NCBI RefSeq assembly: GCF_900156865.1
Contig: NZ_LT732529.1
Span: forward strand, 4,264,613-4,328,612
Reading direction: 5' to 3'
Source: Litchfieldia sinesaloumensis
GTDB lineage: Bacteria; Bacillota; Bacilli; Bacillales; Bacillaceae_L
DNA length: 64,000 bases
Under the pieces are notes generated by a model, which saw only the letters and a list, made by a program, of their open reading frames with translations, was not told the DNA's origin and ran no database searches. This document shows, one piece after another, positions 8,974-17,052 of the stretch (within the stretch, counting starts at the first letter, position 1; each line of letters begins with the position of its first letter). The position numbers and the translations under genes are program-made.

Positions 8974-9286
8974 ATATACTCCTTCTGCAATAGACGATAT
9001 GGATGAAATCTTTTCCTATATTTCACACGATAATGTTGCCGCTGGCGAAAGACTCCTTGAAAATCTAGATTTCCAAATAGAAGGCCTTGCTGAATTTCCT
9101 TATATAGGTACAGTGCTTTCTGAGGAGAAATATACTCTAGTTGGACGGGGCTTTCGATTTATAGTAGTACCTCCATATCTGATTTTTTATAAAATAATGG
9201 ATGATTCAATTATTATTCATAGGATATTACATGGGAGAAGAGATTTTCTTCGTGAACTATTTGATGATTTTCAAAAGGAAAAGTAA
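8951..9286 (+). CDS. Type II toxin, RelE/ParE superfamily
   Basis: A 111-residue basic toxin. KYTPSAIDDMDEIFSYIS opens the fold, followed by GERLLENLDFQIEGLAEFPYIG, and the C-terminus has YLIFYKIMDDSIIIHRILHGRRDF. This pattern (helical hairpin, then a strand ending in RILHGRRD) is that of the ParE/RelE family associated with Phd/YefM antitoxins. RelE-type members cleave mRNA on the ribosome and ParE-type members poison gyrase; sequence alone does not decide. Its start lies inside the antitoxin gene in another frame (23-bp overlap). Confidence 0.88.
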   Translation: MQQKKEIKYTPSAIDDMDEIFSYISHDNVAAGERLLENLDFQIEGLAEFPYIGTVLSEEKYTLVGRGFRFIVVPPYLIFYKIMDDSIIIHRILHGRRDFLRELFDDFQKEK

Positions 9287-9385
9287 ATTACCTCTGTATG
9301 TATATGTCCACAATATAAAAGAAGATATAGCTTCTTTCATAACACAAATTTACGATGTGGATGTAAAGTATGTAGTCGAAATTAT

Positions 9386-9412
9386 AAAAGCCTAGTCTAA
9401 GAGCGGGCTTTT
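9386..9412 (+). terminator. Terminator after toxin gene
   Basis: AAAAGCC pairs with GGCTTTT around a 13-base loop and is followed by TGTTT, between the toxin gene and truA. Confidence 0.5.
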
Positions 9413-9485
9413 GTTTATCATTTATAATCTACGGGACGTCATAGTGAAGGTAGAATGCAAATAGTAACTCAATAAGGAGAACGCA

Positions 9486-10223
9486 ATGAACAATTATAAA
9501 TTAACGATTCAATATGATGGTGGCCGTTACAAGGGGTGGCAACGCCTTGGGAATAGTGACAATACAATTCAAGGTAAAATTGAAAATGTATTAACAGAGA
9601 TGGCAGGAGAAAAGATCGAGATCATTGGATCAGGTAGAACAGATGCAGGAGTACATGCTCTTGCTCAAATCGCTAATTTTAAAATGCGTAAAGATGCAAC
9701 CGAAGAAGATGTCCAGCAGTATCTAAATAGATATCTTCCTAATGACATTAGTGTTGTGGATGTAACACTAACACATGACCGATTTCATGCTCGCTATAAT
9801 GCGAAGGATAAAACCTATTTATATAAGATTTGGAACAAGCAGTACTCACATCCCTTCATGCGAAAGTACAGTATGCATGTGGAGGAAAAGCTTGATGTTG
9901 AAAAAATGAGAAGGGCATCTCACTATTTTCTTGGCAAGCATGACTTTACTTCCTATTCCAACGCAAAGTCGAAGAAAAAGTCCATGGTGCGTGAAATATA
10001 CTCACTTGAGATAGCTGAAAATGAGGGCTTTATTGAAATCAAAGTGCGAGGCAATGGCTTCCTATACAATATGGTGAGAAAAATTGTAGGAACGTTAATT
10101 GAAGTTGGATTAGGAGAGAAAGATGCTGCATCCATTCCGAGTATTCTCGAATCAAAAGAAAGAATTCAAACAGGTCGTCTGGCGGATGCAGAAGGGTTGT
10201 ATTTGGAGAAGGTTGGGTTTTAA
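9486..10223 (+). CDS. truA: tRNA pseudouridine synthase A (TruA), possibly a second copy
   Basis: A 245-residue TruA with the catalytic Asp53 in GSGRTDAGVHA. It isomerises uridines 38-40 in the tRNA anticodon arm. AATAAGGAG precedes the ATG. Most Bacillaceae have truA in the ribosomal-protein cluster (next to ecfT, rplM, rpsI). Here it stands alone beside a toxin-antitoxin pair and an oxidoreductase, so it is likely the second TruA-like paralogue known from some Bacillus genomes. The family call is certain; paralogue status is inference from context. Confidence 0.93.
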   Translation: MNNYKLTIQYDGGRYKGWQRLGNSDNTIQGKIENVLTEMAGEKIEIIGSGRTDAGVHALAQIANFKMRKDATEEDVQQYLNRYLPNDISVVDVTLTHDRFHARYNAKDKTYLYKIWNKQYSHPFMRKYSMHVEEKLDVEKMRRASHYFLGKHDFTSYSNAKSKKKSMVREIYSLEIAENEGFIEIKVRGNGFLYNMVRKIVGTLIEVGLGEKDAASIPSILESKERIQTGRLADAEGLYLEKVGF

Positions 10224-10291
10224 ACTATCACCTTTTGATACAGCGTTTATTAATGGTAAAACTGTGAGAGGCCGAAGAGAGGGATTTGATA

Positions 10292-11203
10292 GTGATAAAA
10301 ATCGGAGTTATTGGACTTGGAGATATTGCCCAAAAAGCGTATCTTCCCGTTTATAGTGGATTAAAGGAAATAGAGTTTCATTTTTACACAAGAAACCAAG
10401 AAAAGTTACAAGCGATTGCTGACCAGTATCGGTTTGAACATATACACACAAATCTTGAATCTCTGGTGGAGAGTGGAATTAAGGGAGCGTTCGTCCATTC
10501 AGCGACATCTTCACATGAAGAAATTGTTGAGATGCTTCTTCATCATGGAATCCATGTGTTTGTGGATAAGCCAATTACAAACAACTATGAAAGTGCTAAG
10601 AGATTAGTTGAACTGGCGGAGGATCGAGGTCTTATTCTTATGGTCGGGTTTAATCGTAGATTTGCCCCTTCGTATGTAAGTTTAAAAGAAGCATCAGATC
10701 CGAATATGGTGCTGGTTCAGAAAAACCGAAATAATTTGCCTGGTGAGCCAAGAACGTTTATTTTTGATGACTTTATCCATGTAGTAGATACGATGAGGTA
10801 TTTATTCCCTCACCCGATTGAAGATTTAATCGTGAATGGCCGTCTGGAAAATGGATCTTTATATCATGTTGTCTTTCAATTAGTATCGAAAAGTGGCACG
10901 GCAATCGGCATTATGAATAGGGATAATGGAACAACTGAGGAGATTGCCCAAGTTATGGGGCCGTTGGAGAAACGTACGGTCACCAATGTATCCAATCTGG
11001 TTATTTCGAAGGGATTGGAAAATAGTGAAGTTCGTAGCAGTGATTGGGAGCCAACCTTGGTTAAAAGAGGGTTCGAGCAAATGGTAAACGATTTTATTCA
11101 CGCCATCAGCACAAATTCAGAACCTCTCATTTCTGCACGAGATGCATTGAAAACACATGAAATTTGTGAAGAAATTCTAAAGAAATTAGCGGAAAAGAAG
11201 TAG
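10292..11203 (+). CDS. Gfo/Idh/MocA-family oxidoreductase
   Basis: A 303-residue NAD(P)-dependent oxidoreductase. The N-terminal Rossmann fold begins MIKIGVIGLGDIAQKAYLP, and the family signature DKPITNN (the E/D-K-P motif) is at ~residue 95. The C-terminal alpha/beta domain includes DDFIHVVDTMRYLFP, where His and Asp sit in the usual catalytic area. I choose the GTG at 10292 because GAGAGGGA lies nine bases upstream; a TTG two codons earlier is too close. These enzymes act on sugars, inositols or related polyols; the substrate is unknown. It follows truA by 68 bp and ends at a terminator. Confidence 0.9.
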   Translation: MIKIGVIGLGDIAQKAYLPVYSGLKEIEFHFYTRNQEKLQAIADQYRFEHIHTNLESLVESGIKGAFVHSATSSHEEIVEMLLHHGIHVFVDKPITNNYESAKRLVELAEDRGLILMVGFNRRFAPSYVSLKEASDPNMVLVQKNRNNLPGEPRTFIFDDFIHVVDTMRYLFPHPIEDLIVNGRLENGSLYHVVFQLVSKSGTAIGIMNRDNGTTEEIAQVMGPLEKRTVTNVSNLVISKGLENSEVRSSDWEPTLVKRGFEQMVNDFIHAISTNSEPLISARDALKTHEICEEILKKLAEKK

Positions 11204-11233
11204 TAGTATACAAATATGCTGCATAGGATAAAT

Positions 11234-11267
11234 AAAAGGCACCACTCCTTAAGGATTGGTGCTTTTT
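11234..11267 (+). terminator. Terminator after Gfo/Idh/MocA gene
   Basis: GCACCA at 11239-11244 pairs with TGGTGC at 11257-11262, with flanking A- and T-runs, in the 300-bp gap before the next gene. The rest of that gap is AT-rich with no further gene seen. Confidence 0.6.
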
Positions 11268-11506
11268 AGCGTGTGAGCAGCATGGATTATGCAGTGGAAA
11301 CAAATAATAAAATTTTATTTTACCTTATAGCAAATTGGGTTGTCAACAATAAATTTGTGGTTTTTACAAAAAAATGTTACAATACTCTTACAATTGTTTT
11401 TTTGACTAAAGGAAAAGTCGTGTGGGCTTTAAAAGGTAAGTTATTTGAATGAATAATCGGTAGGTACTAGTATCTGAATATTTATTCTACAAGGAGGACT
11501 AGAATA

Positions 11507-12361
11507 ATGAATCTAATCAATAAGAAAGTTACACACAAGCGTTTTGGCATGGGAAGTGTCGTTGATCATAATGACTCAAGTATTGAAATACATTTTGAAT
11601 CGGAAAATAAAAAATTTGTTTTCCCTGATGTATTCGCAAAGCACCTAAAACTGCATGATAAAAATATCGCGAATTCTCTTGAAAAATTGATACGAGAGAA
11701 GCAAGCGGAACTTAAGCAGGAAGAAGAGAAGAAGGAAGAGGCAATTAAATTACAACGAAAAAAACACGAACTTCGTTTGGAATATGAAAAACTTATGAAA
11801 AATCATAAGCTTCATCCGGAATCTCAAATGGTTTTCTGGTGTGACACCGAAGAACAGGCTAGTTCTCTTTCTGAGTGGAAGGTTTTTTCAGGTTTGATTA
11901 AAAGTGGTGTAAATAAAGGAAAGCCCAACAAACCTATCCGTCTACACCAAAATAGCGCTGTTCTTTTAACATCAGTTGATTCTAGTAAGCCTGAAAAAGA
12001 CAGACGTATCTTAGGCGTGTATATGGTGAGTGAAGGCTTTATTGGTAAGCTTTGTGAAGACGGAAATATTCCTGCACATTCAAAATACAGACTCCAACTT
12101 ACAGAACAAGAATCGGATCAGATGCTTTTCTGGAACTATTACGTAAATGAAAAGCTTCCTCACAGGATGACTTGGAATACAGGTAAATACCGCTATTTTG
12201 AGAATCTGTGGATGGCTCAAATTTTACGTGATATCGTATCGTTGAAAAGTGACTCACGGGAAAAAGAGCTTGCACAACAGTTCTTTGAACACTTTTGTAA
12301 AATCAACCAGATAACAGAGCAAGACTTACCAAAGGCTAATGGCGCTTTAATGCGTAATTAG
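11507..12361 (+). CDS. Uncharacterised protein: KOW/CarD-like N-terminus, coiled coil, C-terminal domain
   Basis: A 284-residue soluble protein with AAGGAGG upstream. Residues ~5-45 (VTHKRFGMGSVVDHNDSSIEIHF) look like a small beta-barrel of the Tudor/KOW/CarD kind. Residues ~58-97 are a highly charged coiled coil (EKLIREKQAELKQEEEKKEEA and following). The rest is a folded domain with MVFWCDTEEQASSLSEWKVFSGLI and LFWNYYVNEKLPHRMTWNTGKYRYF. I have seen the N-terminal pattern in Bacillales hypothetical proteins but know no function. No signal peptide or membrane segment. It is monocistronic. Confidence 0.75.
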   Translation: MNLINKKVTHKRFGMGSVVDHNDSSIEIHFESENKKFVFPDVFAKHLKLHDKNIANSLEKLIREKQAELKQEEEKKEEAIKLQRKKHELRLEYEKLMKNHKLHPESQMVFWCDTEEQASSLSEWKVFSGLIKSGVNKGKPNKPIRLHQNSAVLLTSVDSSKPEKDRRILGVYMVSEGFIGKLCEDGNIPAHSKYRLQLTEQESDQMLFWNYYVNEKLPHRMTWNTGKYRYFENLWMAQILRDIVSLKSDSREKELAQQFFEHFCKINQITEQDLPKANGALMRN

Positions 12362-12466
12362 TGGGTAGCAATAAGAATAAGGCAAACCTACATAATTTAC
12401 CGCCCATTACTAAATGCGGTTTTTAGCTTATATAAAGCTGTCGCTTGGTTTGAGTTGGTTAATAGG

Positions 12467-12508
12467 AAAGCAGCTGATATAGAGTGAATCTATACCTTCT
12501 GCTTTTTT
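12467..12508 (+). terminator. Intrinsic terminator upstream of speG
   Basis: AAAGCAG (12467-12473) pairs with CTGCTTT (12499-12505), with an inner TATAG/CTATA stem, and is followed by a T-run. It probably ends the transcript of the uncharacterised gene at 11507. Confidence 0.6.
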
Positions 12509-12660
12509 GTAGTTGTCTTACCTTTTTGACGTGTCTATAAAAAAGCGAGCGAATTCCTTGGCTCTTGAAAACAGCTGAAGTTTTTTCGAAAAAAAGTCAA
12601 TAAAAGGGGTAAAAAGGAAATACTTAATTGTAAGAGGTTCGAATTCGGAGGATGAAGGTA

Positions 12661-13176
12661 ATGAGTGATGTAAAATTAAGGCCATTAGAACGAGTGGACT
12701 TAGGATTTGTCCACAAATTAAATATTAATGCAAACATCATGTCTTATTGGTTTGAGGAGCCATATGAGTCATTTGTAGAATTACAGGATTTATATGATAA
12801 ACATATTCACGATCAGGGTGAACGAAGATTTATTGTGCAAAAAGGCGATGAAATGGTAGGACTGGTAGAATTAGTAGAGATAGATTATATCCATCGTCGG
12901 GTTGAATTCCAAATTATTATTGATCCAAATCACCAAGGACATGGATATGCCAAGTCTGCAACATACTTAGCAATGGACTATGCGTTTTCCGTTTTAAATA
13001 TGTATAAACTGTATTTAATCGTTGATAAAACCAATGAAAAGGCGATACACATTTATCAAAAACTTGGTTTTCAGTTTGAAGGAGAACTAATCGATGAATT
13101 TTTCGTTGGTGGCGAATATCATAATGCAATAAGAATGTGTATGTTCCAACATCAGTATTTTAGTAGGGATTCTTGA
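12661..13176 (+). CDS. speG: Spermidine N1-acetyltransferase
   Basis: A 171-residue GNAT acetyltransferase that matches E. coli-type SpeG closely over its whole length: [50 protein letters not shown], and [19 protein letters not shown] near the C-terminus. The acetyl-CoA loop is HQGHGYA. It acetylates spermidine or spermine, relieving polyamine stress. I choose ATG 12661 because GGAGG ends nine bases before it; the ATG at 12652 overlaps that site. It is a single gene followed by a repeat array. High similarity to a Gram-negative protein makes transfer possible, but SpeG is also known in Bacillus. Confidence 0.94.
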   Translation: MSDVKLRPLERVDLGFVHKLNINANIMSYWFEEPYESFVELQDLYDKHIHDQGERRFIVQKGDEMVGLVELVEIDYIHRRVEFQIIIDPNHQGHGYAKSATYLAMDYAFSVLNMYKLYLIVDKTNEKAIHIYQKLGFQFEGELIDEFFVGGEYHNAIRMCMFQHQYFSRDS

Positions 13177-13236
13177 GGCTTATTAGAAAAACACGTTTAA
13201 AAAATAAATGCCCTATCGTTAGATTATGCGCAGTAG

Positions 13237-13657
13237 CACCAAATCTGGTAAAAGCATGCATAACCTACATTTGCGCATGCTTTAATAGCACTTTTACTTT
13301 AAAACCATTTGCAAATGGATAAACATTCCAAATAATGTCACTTTTGGACCTGTATTTACCTGATATTGGAACTTTCGCATGAAATAATGGCACCCAATCT
13401 AGTAAAAGCATGCATAACCTACATTTGCGCATGCTTTAATAGCAATTTTACTTTAAAACCATGCGCAAATGGATAAGTATTCCAAATAATGTCGCGTTTG
13501 GACCTATATTTACCTAATATTGGAACATTCGCATGAAATAGTGGCACCCAATCTAGTAAAAGCATGCATAACCTACATTTTCGCATACTTTAATAGTATT
13601 TTAACTTTAAAACCATTTGTAAATGGATAAACATTCCAAATAATGCCGCATTTGGAC
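13237..13657. repeat. Array A1: ~154-bp tandem repeats (2.7 copies)
   Basis: Three tandem units start at 13237, 13391 and 13545, exactly 154 bp apart; the third is cut at ~13657. Each contains a hairpin with AAAGCATGC facing GCATGCTTT (perfect in the first two units), then a palindrome of the type CCATTTGCAAATGG, and a GGAAC..TCGCATG segment. Copies differ by scattered substitutions. No coding frame is conserved. Related units form arrays at 20518 and 35659 (see findings). The array sits in the space downstream of both speG and the ABC ATPase gene. Confidence 0.9.
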
Positions 13658-13683
13658 AGAATAGAAAGACTACCTACTATAAA

Positions 13684-13724
13684 GGCCTATTCCTCCTGCG
13701 TGATATATGCAGATGGAATAGGCC
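13684..13724 (-). terminator. Terminator of the ABC ATPase gene
   Basis: GGCCTATTCC (13684-13693) pairs perfectly with GGAATAGGCC (13715-13724), eight bases beyond the stop of the minus-strand ATPase gene. Confidence 0.6.
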
Positions 13725-13731
13725 ACGTTAA

Positions 13732-15453
13732 TTATGCTAATACGAAATGTCCAGGTTTTACTTCCTGTAATGTCTCTTGACTGAAATCAAAACTGGGCAA
13801 TTCCGACATTTCTTGCTTCAGTTTATTTCTCTCGATTGCAGGGTCCGGAACTGGGACTGTTGCTAGCAGTGATTTTGTGTAAGGATGGAGCGGATTGCCA
13901 TAAAGTTCTTCACTTTCGGCAAGTTCAATAATCTTACCTGCATTCATAACGGCCACTCTGTCACTGATATGCTTCACCATCGATAGATCATGGGCGATAA
14001 ATAAGTAGGTTAACCCCAGTTTTTTCTGTAAGTCTTTTAATAGGTCCACGATTTGTGCTTGCATGGATACATCCAGCGCAGATAACGGTTCATCACAAAC
14101 AATGAATTTTGGATTTACGGCAAGAGCCCGGGCGATACCAATTCGTTGGCGCTGACCACCTGAAAATTCATGTGGGAATCGTTGTGCATGTTCTTTTTCC
14201 AGGCCGACAAGCTCTAATAACTCCTCAACGCGAGCCTTCCGTTCTGCCTTGTTTTTCACCAATTTGTGAATATCTAAGGAATGTCCGATAATATCTAGAA
14301 CCTTCATGCGCGGATTAAGTGATGCATATGGATCTTGGAAGATAATCTGGATTTCCCTGCGAAGTTGCTTTAATTCTTTCTTATTTAGTCGATTGATCGC
14401 AATACCCTTATAGAGGATTTCTCCTTCGGTTGCATCTTGCAAGCGTAACAACAGCCTTCCGGTGGTCGATTTTCCAGAGCCTGATTCACCAACGAGGCCC
14501 AGGGTTTCGCCCGGTTGAATCGAAAAGCTAATAGAATCGACAGCTTTTAACGTTCTACCTCCGCCTAATGGATAGATCTGCTTTAATTTTCGTACCTCAA
14601 GTAAGGGGCGATCTGGATTAATATCTTCTGGTAAATCGAGTTGACCCTTCGGTTGTTTCTTTTCATCTAACCGAGGTAAGGCATTTAATAGTTTTTTTGT
14701 ATAAGGATGTTGAGGTGAGGAGAATATCTTCTCTGTTGTATTGGTCTCAACGACTTCTCCCTTTTTCATGACAACAACCCGGTCACACATTCCTGCAACA
14801 ACCCCTAGATCATGAGTGATTAAGATGATGGAAGTGCCGAACTGCTTTTGTATTTTCTTCATCAAACGTAAGATTTGTGCCTGAATTGTTACATCAAGTG
14901 CTGTTGTTGGTTCATCTGCAATCAATAACTTCGGTCGACACGCAAGTGCCATGGCAATCATAGCTCGCTGTCTCATACCTCCTGAAAACTCATGAGGGTA
15001 TTGATTGTACCGTTCTTCTGGGTTTTTAATTCCGACCAGTTGCAGCATTTCGATGGACTGTTGCTTAGCATCTTTTGATGATAGACCTTGATGCTTAATT
15101 AAGACTTCGTCGATTTGTTTTCCGACCTTAATGGTTGGATTTAATGAGGACATGGGGTCCTGGAAAATCATACTAATCTCTTTTCCGCGAACTTTCTCCA
15201 TTTCGTTATCAGTAAAAGAAGAAATCTGTTTACCGTCAAATTCAATAGAACCTTCTTTCATTAATGCTGGGGGGGACGGTAACAGCTTCATAATCGATCG
15301 AGCCGTAACGCTTTTCCCAGAACCAGACTCTCCAACTATACCAAGTGTCTCCCCTTTGCGAACGTCGAAGGTAACGCCTTTGACAGCTTCGAAATCTTCA
15401 TTATTAGATAGGAAAGATATATGCAAATTGTTGACTGTAAGTAATTTTTCCAT
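13732..15453 (-). CDS. Peptide-type ABC transporter ATPase, DppD-DppF fusion
   Basis: A 573-residue protein with two complete ABC ATPase domains in one chain. The first Walker A is GESGSGKS at residues 41-48, with signature SGGMRQR; the second Walker A ([12 protein letters not shown]) is near residue 320, with signature SGGQRQR. Each also has a Walker B and switch histidine ([32 protein letters not shown]). Both halves carry the oligopeptide-type C-terminal tail ([11 protein letters not shown]). It energises import of peptides or nickel-type substrates. It is transcribed divergently from the permease and binding-protein genes starting at 15610; the shared 156-bp region probably holds both promoters. 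Fused ATPases of this type occur elsewhere (e.g. GsiA). Confidence 0.93.
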   Translation of the reverse strand: MEKLLTVNNLHISFLSNNEDFEAVKGVTFDVRKGETLGIVGESGSGKSVTARSIMKLLPSPPALMKEGSIEFDGKQISSFTDNEMEKVRGKEISMIFQDPMSSLNPTIKVGKQIDEVLIKHQGLSSKDAKQQSIEMLQLVGIKNPEERYNQYPHEFSGGMRQRAMIAMALACRPKLLIADEPTTALDVTIQAQILRLMKKIQKQFGTSIILITHDLGVVAGMCDRVVVMKKGEVVETNTTEKIFSSPQHPYTKKLLNALPRLDEKKQPKGQLDLPEDINPDRPLLEVRKLKQIYPLGGGRTLKAVDSISFSIQPGETLGLVGESGSGKSTTGRLLLRLQDATEGEILYKGIAINRLNKKELKQLRREIQIIFQDPYASLNPRMKVLDIIGHSLDIHKLVKNKAERKARVEELLELVGLEKEHAQRFPHEFSGGQRQRIGIARALAVNPKFIVCDEPLSALDVSMQAQIVDLLKDLQKKLGLTYLFIAHDLSMVKHISDRVAVMNAGKIIELAESEELYGNPLHPYTKSLLATVPVPDPAIERNKLKQEMSELPSFDFSQETLQEVKPGHFVLA

Positions 15454-15609
15454 TGTGAAGTGCCTCTTTTTCTAGTAATTATATATATGAATTTTTTTAA
15501 GTTGACATGTAAATGCTTTATCAATATACTTTTATACTGTTACAGGTTTTAATATACACTAAAACAATCGGAATTATCAAGATTTATAATCTCCTAGGGG
15601 GGTGAGTAT

Positions 15610-17040
15610 TTGCTTTCTGAACAGGATCGTACAAAAGAACAAATAGATTCTAGATTTGCAAAATACTATCGTATTATTCGTTCACAGCCTTTATTGCATT
15701 TTTTCTTTATACTACTTGGGCTTCCTGTTCATTTGGTTACTTGGATTTATTACCAATTTAAATCTACTAACTCGTCTTATAAGCAATTACTCCAAAAAGA
15801 GACAGAAGCGATTCAACACTCTGCTACATACGGCGAATGGATTGAGCGTTACGAAGACCAATATAAAAGTAAAAAGCGATATTTCAATGAACCGTTAAAT
15901 GAGCAAGAGATGCATCGTGAGGCTAGGGAGCTTGCAGATGAACAGGCTGAAGACTTGGCTAAAGCTAGAATGATAGATAGTAACATTAAAGAATCGACCT
16001 ATCAACAATTCTTTGAAGGGTGTTTAAATAAGCCTTCCTTTATTAGGGTTAGTTTTATACCAGGTATCCTCATGTATTTGTTCTTATGGATTTATTCCAA
16101 ATATATTCTACGATATATATTCGAGCGCTTACTGATGACGATCTTCGTGATTGTATCGGTAGCATTCTTTGTTTTTACAATTTTGCACTTTTCACCATCG
16201 GATCCAGCTGCAAACATTCTAGGGGAAGCAGCTACGATGGAACAGCGAGAGGAATTTAATCGCCAATACGGTCTCGATAGGCCGTATATCGTACAGCTTA
16301 CGGATGCAATAAAAGGGATCCTAACCTTCGATTTAGGGTTTTCCTATACAGGTAATGAGAACATTGCCGAAAGCATAGCGAATAAGTTTCCTATTACGTT
16401 GTTAATTGCCGTATTATCCTTGTTGATGGCTATCATTATAGCGATTCCAGTTGGTATTATATCGGCAGCAAAGCGTAATTCCATTTGGGATTACAGTTTT
16501 ATGTTTATCGCCCTAATCGGGTTATCGATACCAAATTTCTGGCAGGGATTAGTATTTATTTTAAACTTCTCTATTAAATGGCATTTGTTACCGGCGACCT
16601 ATTCACCAAAAGACTGGCTCTCCATTATTATGCCGGTTATTGTACTCGGAACAGGTTTGACGGCATCGATTGCTCGGATGACACGTTCATCCATTCTTGA
16701 GGTAATCAATGAGGATTACATTGTGACAGCGAAGGCCAAGGGATTGAAGCCTAGAAAGATTTTAATCCAGCATGCTTTAAGGAATGCGATGATTCCAATT
16801 ATTACTGTGATCGGCTTACAGTTTGGCGGAATGCTTGGTGGTGCCGCAGTTACGGAGAAGGTCTTCAATATAAGCGGATTAGGAAGCTATATAGTGGATA
16901 AGCAATTTGTACCTGATATTCCATCAATCTTGGCCGGAGTGGTCTATATCGCAATTACAATTTCTCTTGTAAACCTTGTGGTTGATATAATTTACGCATT
17001 ATTGAATCCGAGAATTCGTTCTCAAATGAAAAGTTCTTAA
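15610..17040 (+). CDS. Peptide-type ABC permease (DppB-like) with long N-terminal extension
   Basis: A 476-residue inner-membrane permease starting at TTG with AGGGGGGTGAG upstream. The last ~310 residues are a normal DppB/OppB permease: FERLLMTIFVIVSVAFFVF at the start, NRQYGLDRPYIVQ, and the coupling helix region EDYIVTAKAKGLKPRKIL. Ahead of it lies a ~160-residue extension not found in DppB: a membrane segment at ~28-48, a charged soluble stretch with EQEMHREARELADEQAED, then another hydrophobic stretch at ~150-165. It pairs with the extended DppC-like protein next door (12 bp to its ATG). The extension may contact the binding protein; that is inference. Confidence 0.9.
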   Translation: MLSEQDRTKEQIDSRFAKYYRIIRSQPLLHFFFILLGLPVHLVTWIYYQFKSTNSSYKQLLQKETEAIQHSATYGEWIERYEDQYKSKKRYFNEPLNEQEMHREARELADEQAEDLAKARMIDSNIKESTYQQFFEGCLNKPSFIRVSFIPGILMYLFLWIYSKYILRYIFERLLMTIFVIVSVAFFVFTILHFSPSDPAANILGEAATMEQREEFNRQYGLDRPYIVQLTDAIKGILTFDLGFSYTGNENIAESIANKFPITLLIAVLSLLMAIIIAIPVGIISAAKRNSIWDYSFMFIALIGLSIPNFWQGLVFILNFSIKWHLLPATYSPKDWLSIIMPVIVLGTGLTASIARMTRSSILEVINEDYIVTAKAKGLKPRKILIQHALRNAMIPIITVIGLQFGGMLGGAAVTEKVFNISGLGSYIVDKQFVPDIPSILAGVVYIAITISLVNLVVDIIYALLNPRIRSQMKSS

Positions 17041-17052
17041 GAGGTGAATGAA

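Noticed and set aside
9201-9395. 64-codon frame overlapping the toxin end
   Set aside because: Overlaps the toxin in another frame and runs into the terminator, no ribosome site.
12652-12660. Earlier ATG for speG
   Set aside because: It overlaps the Shine-Dalgarno GGAGG; the ATG at 12661 has correct spacing and gives the normal SpeG N-terminus.
13237-13657. CRISPR array
   Set aside because: Units are ~154 bp with diverged copies and no short repeat/variable spacer pattern; no cas genes nearby. Same for arrays at 20518 and 35659.
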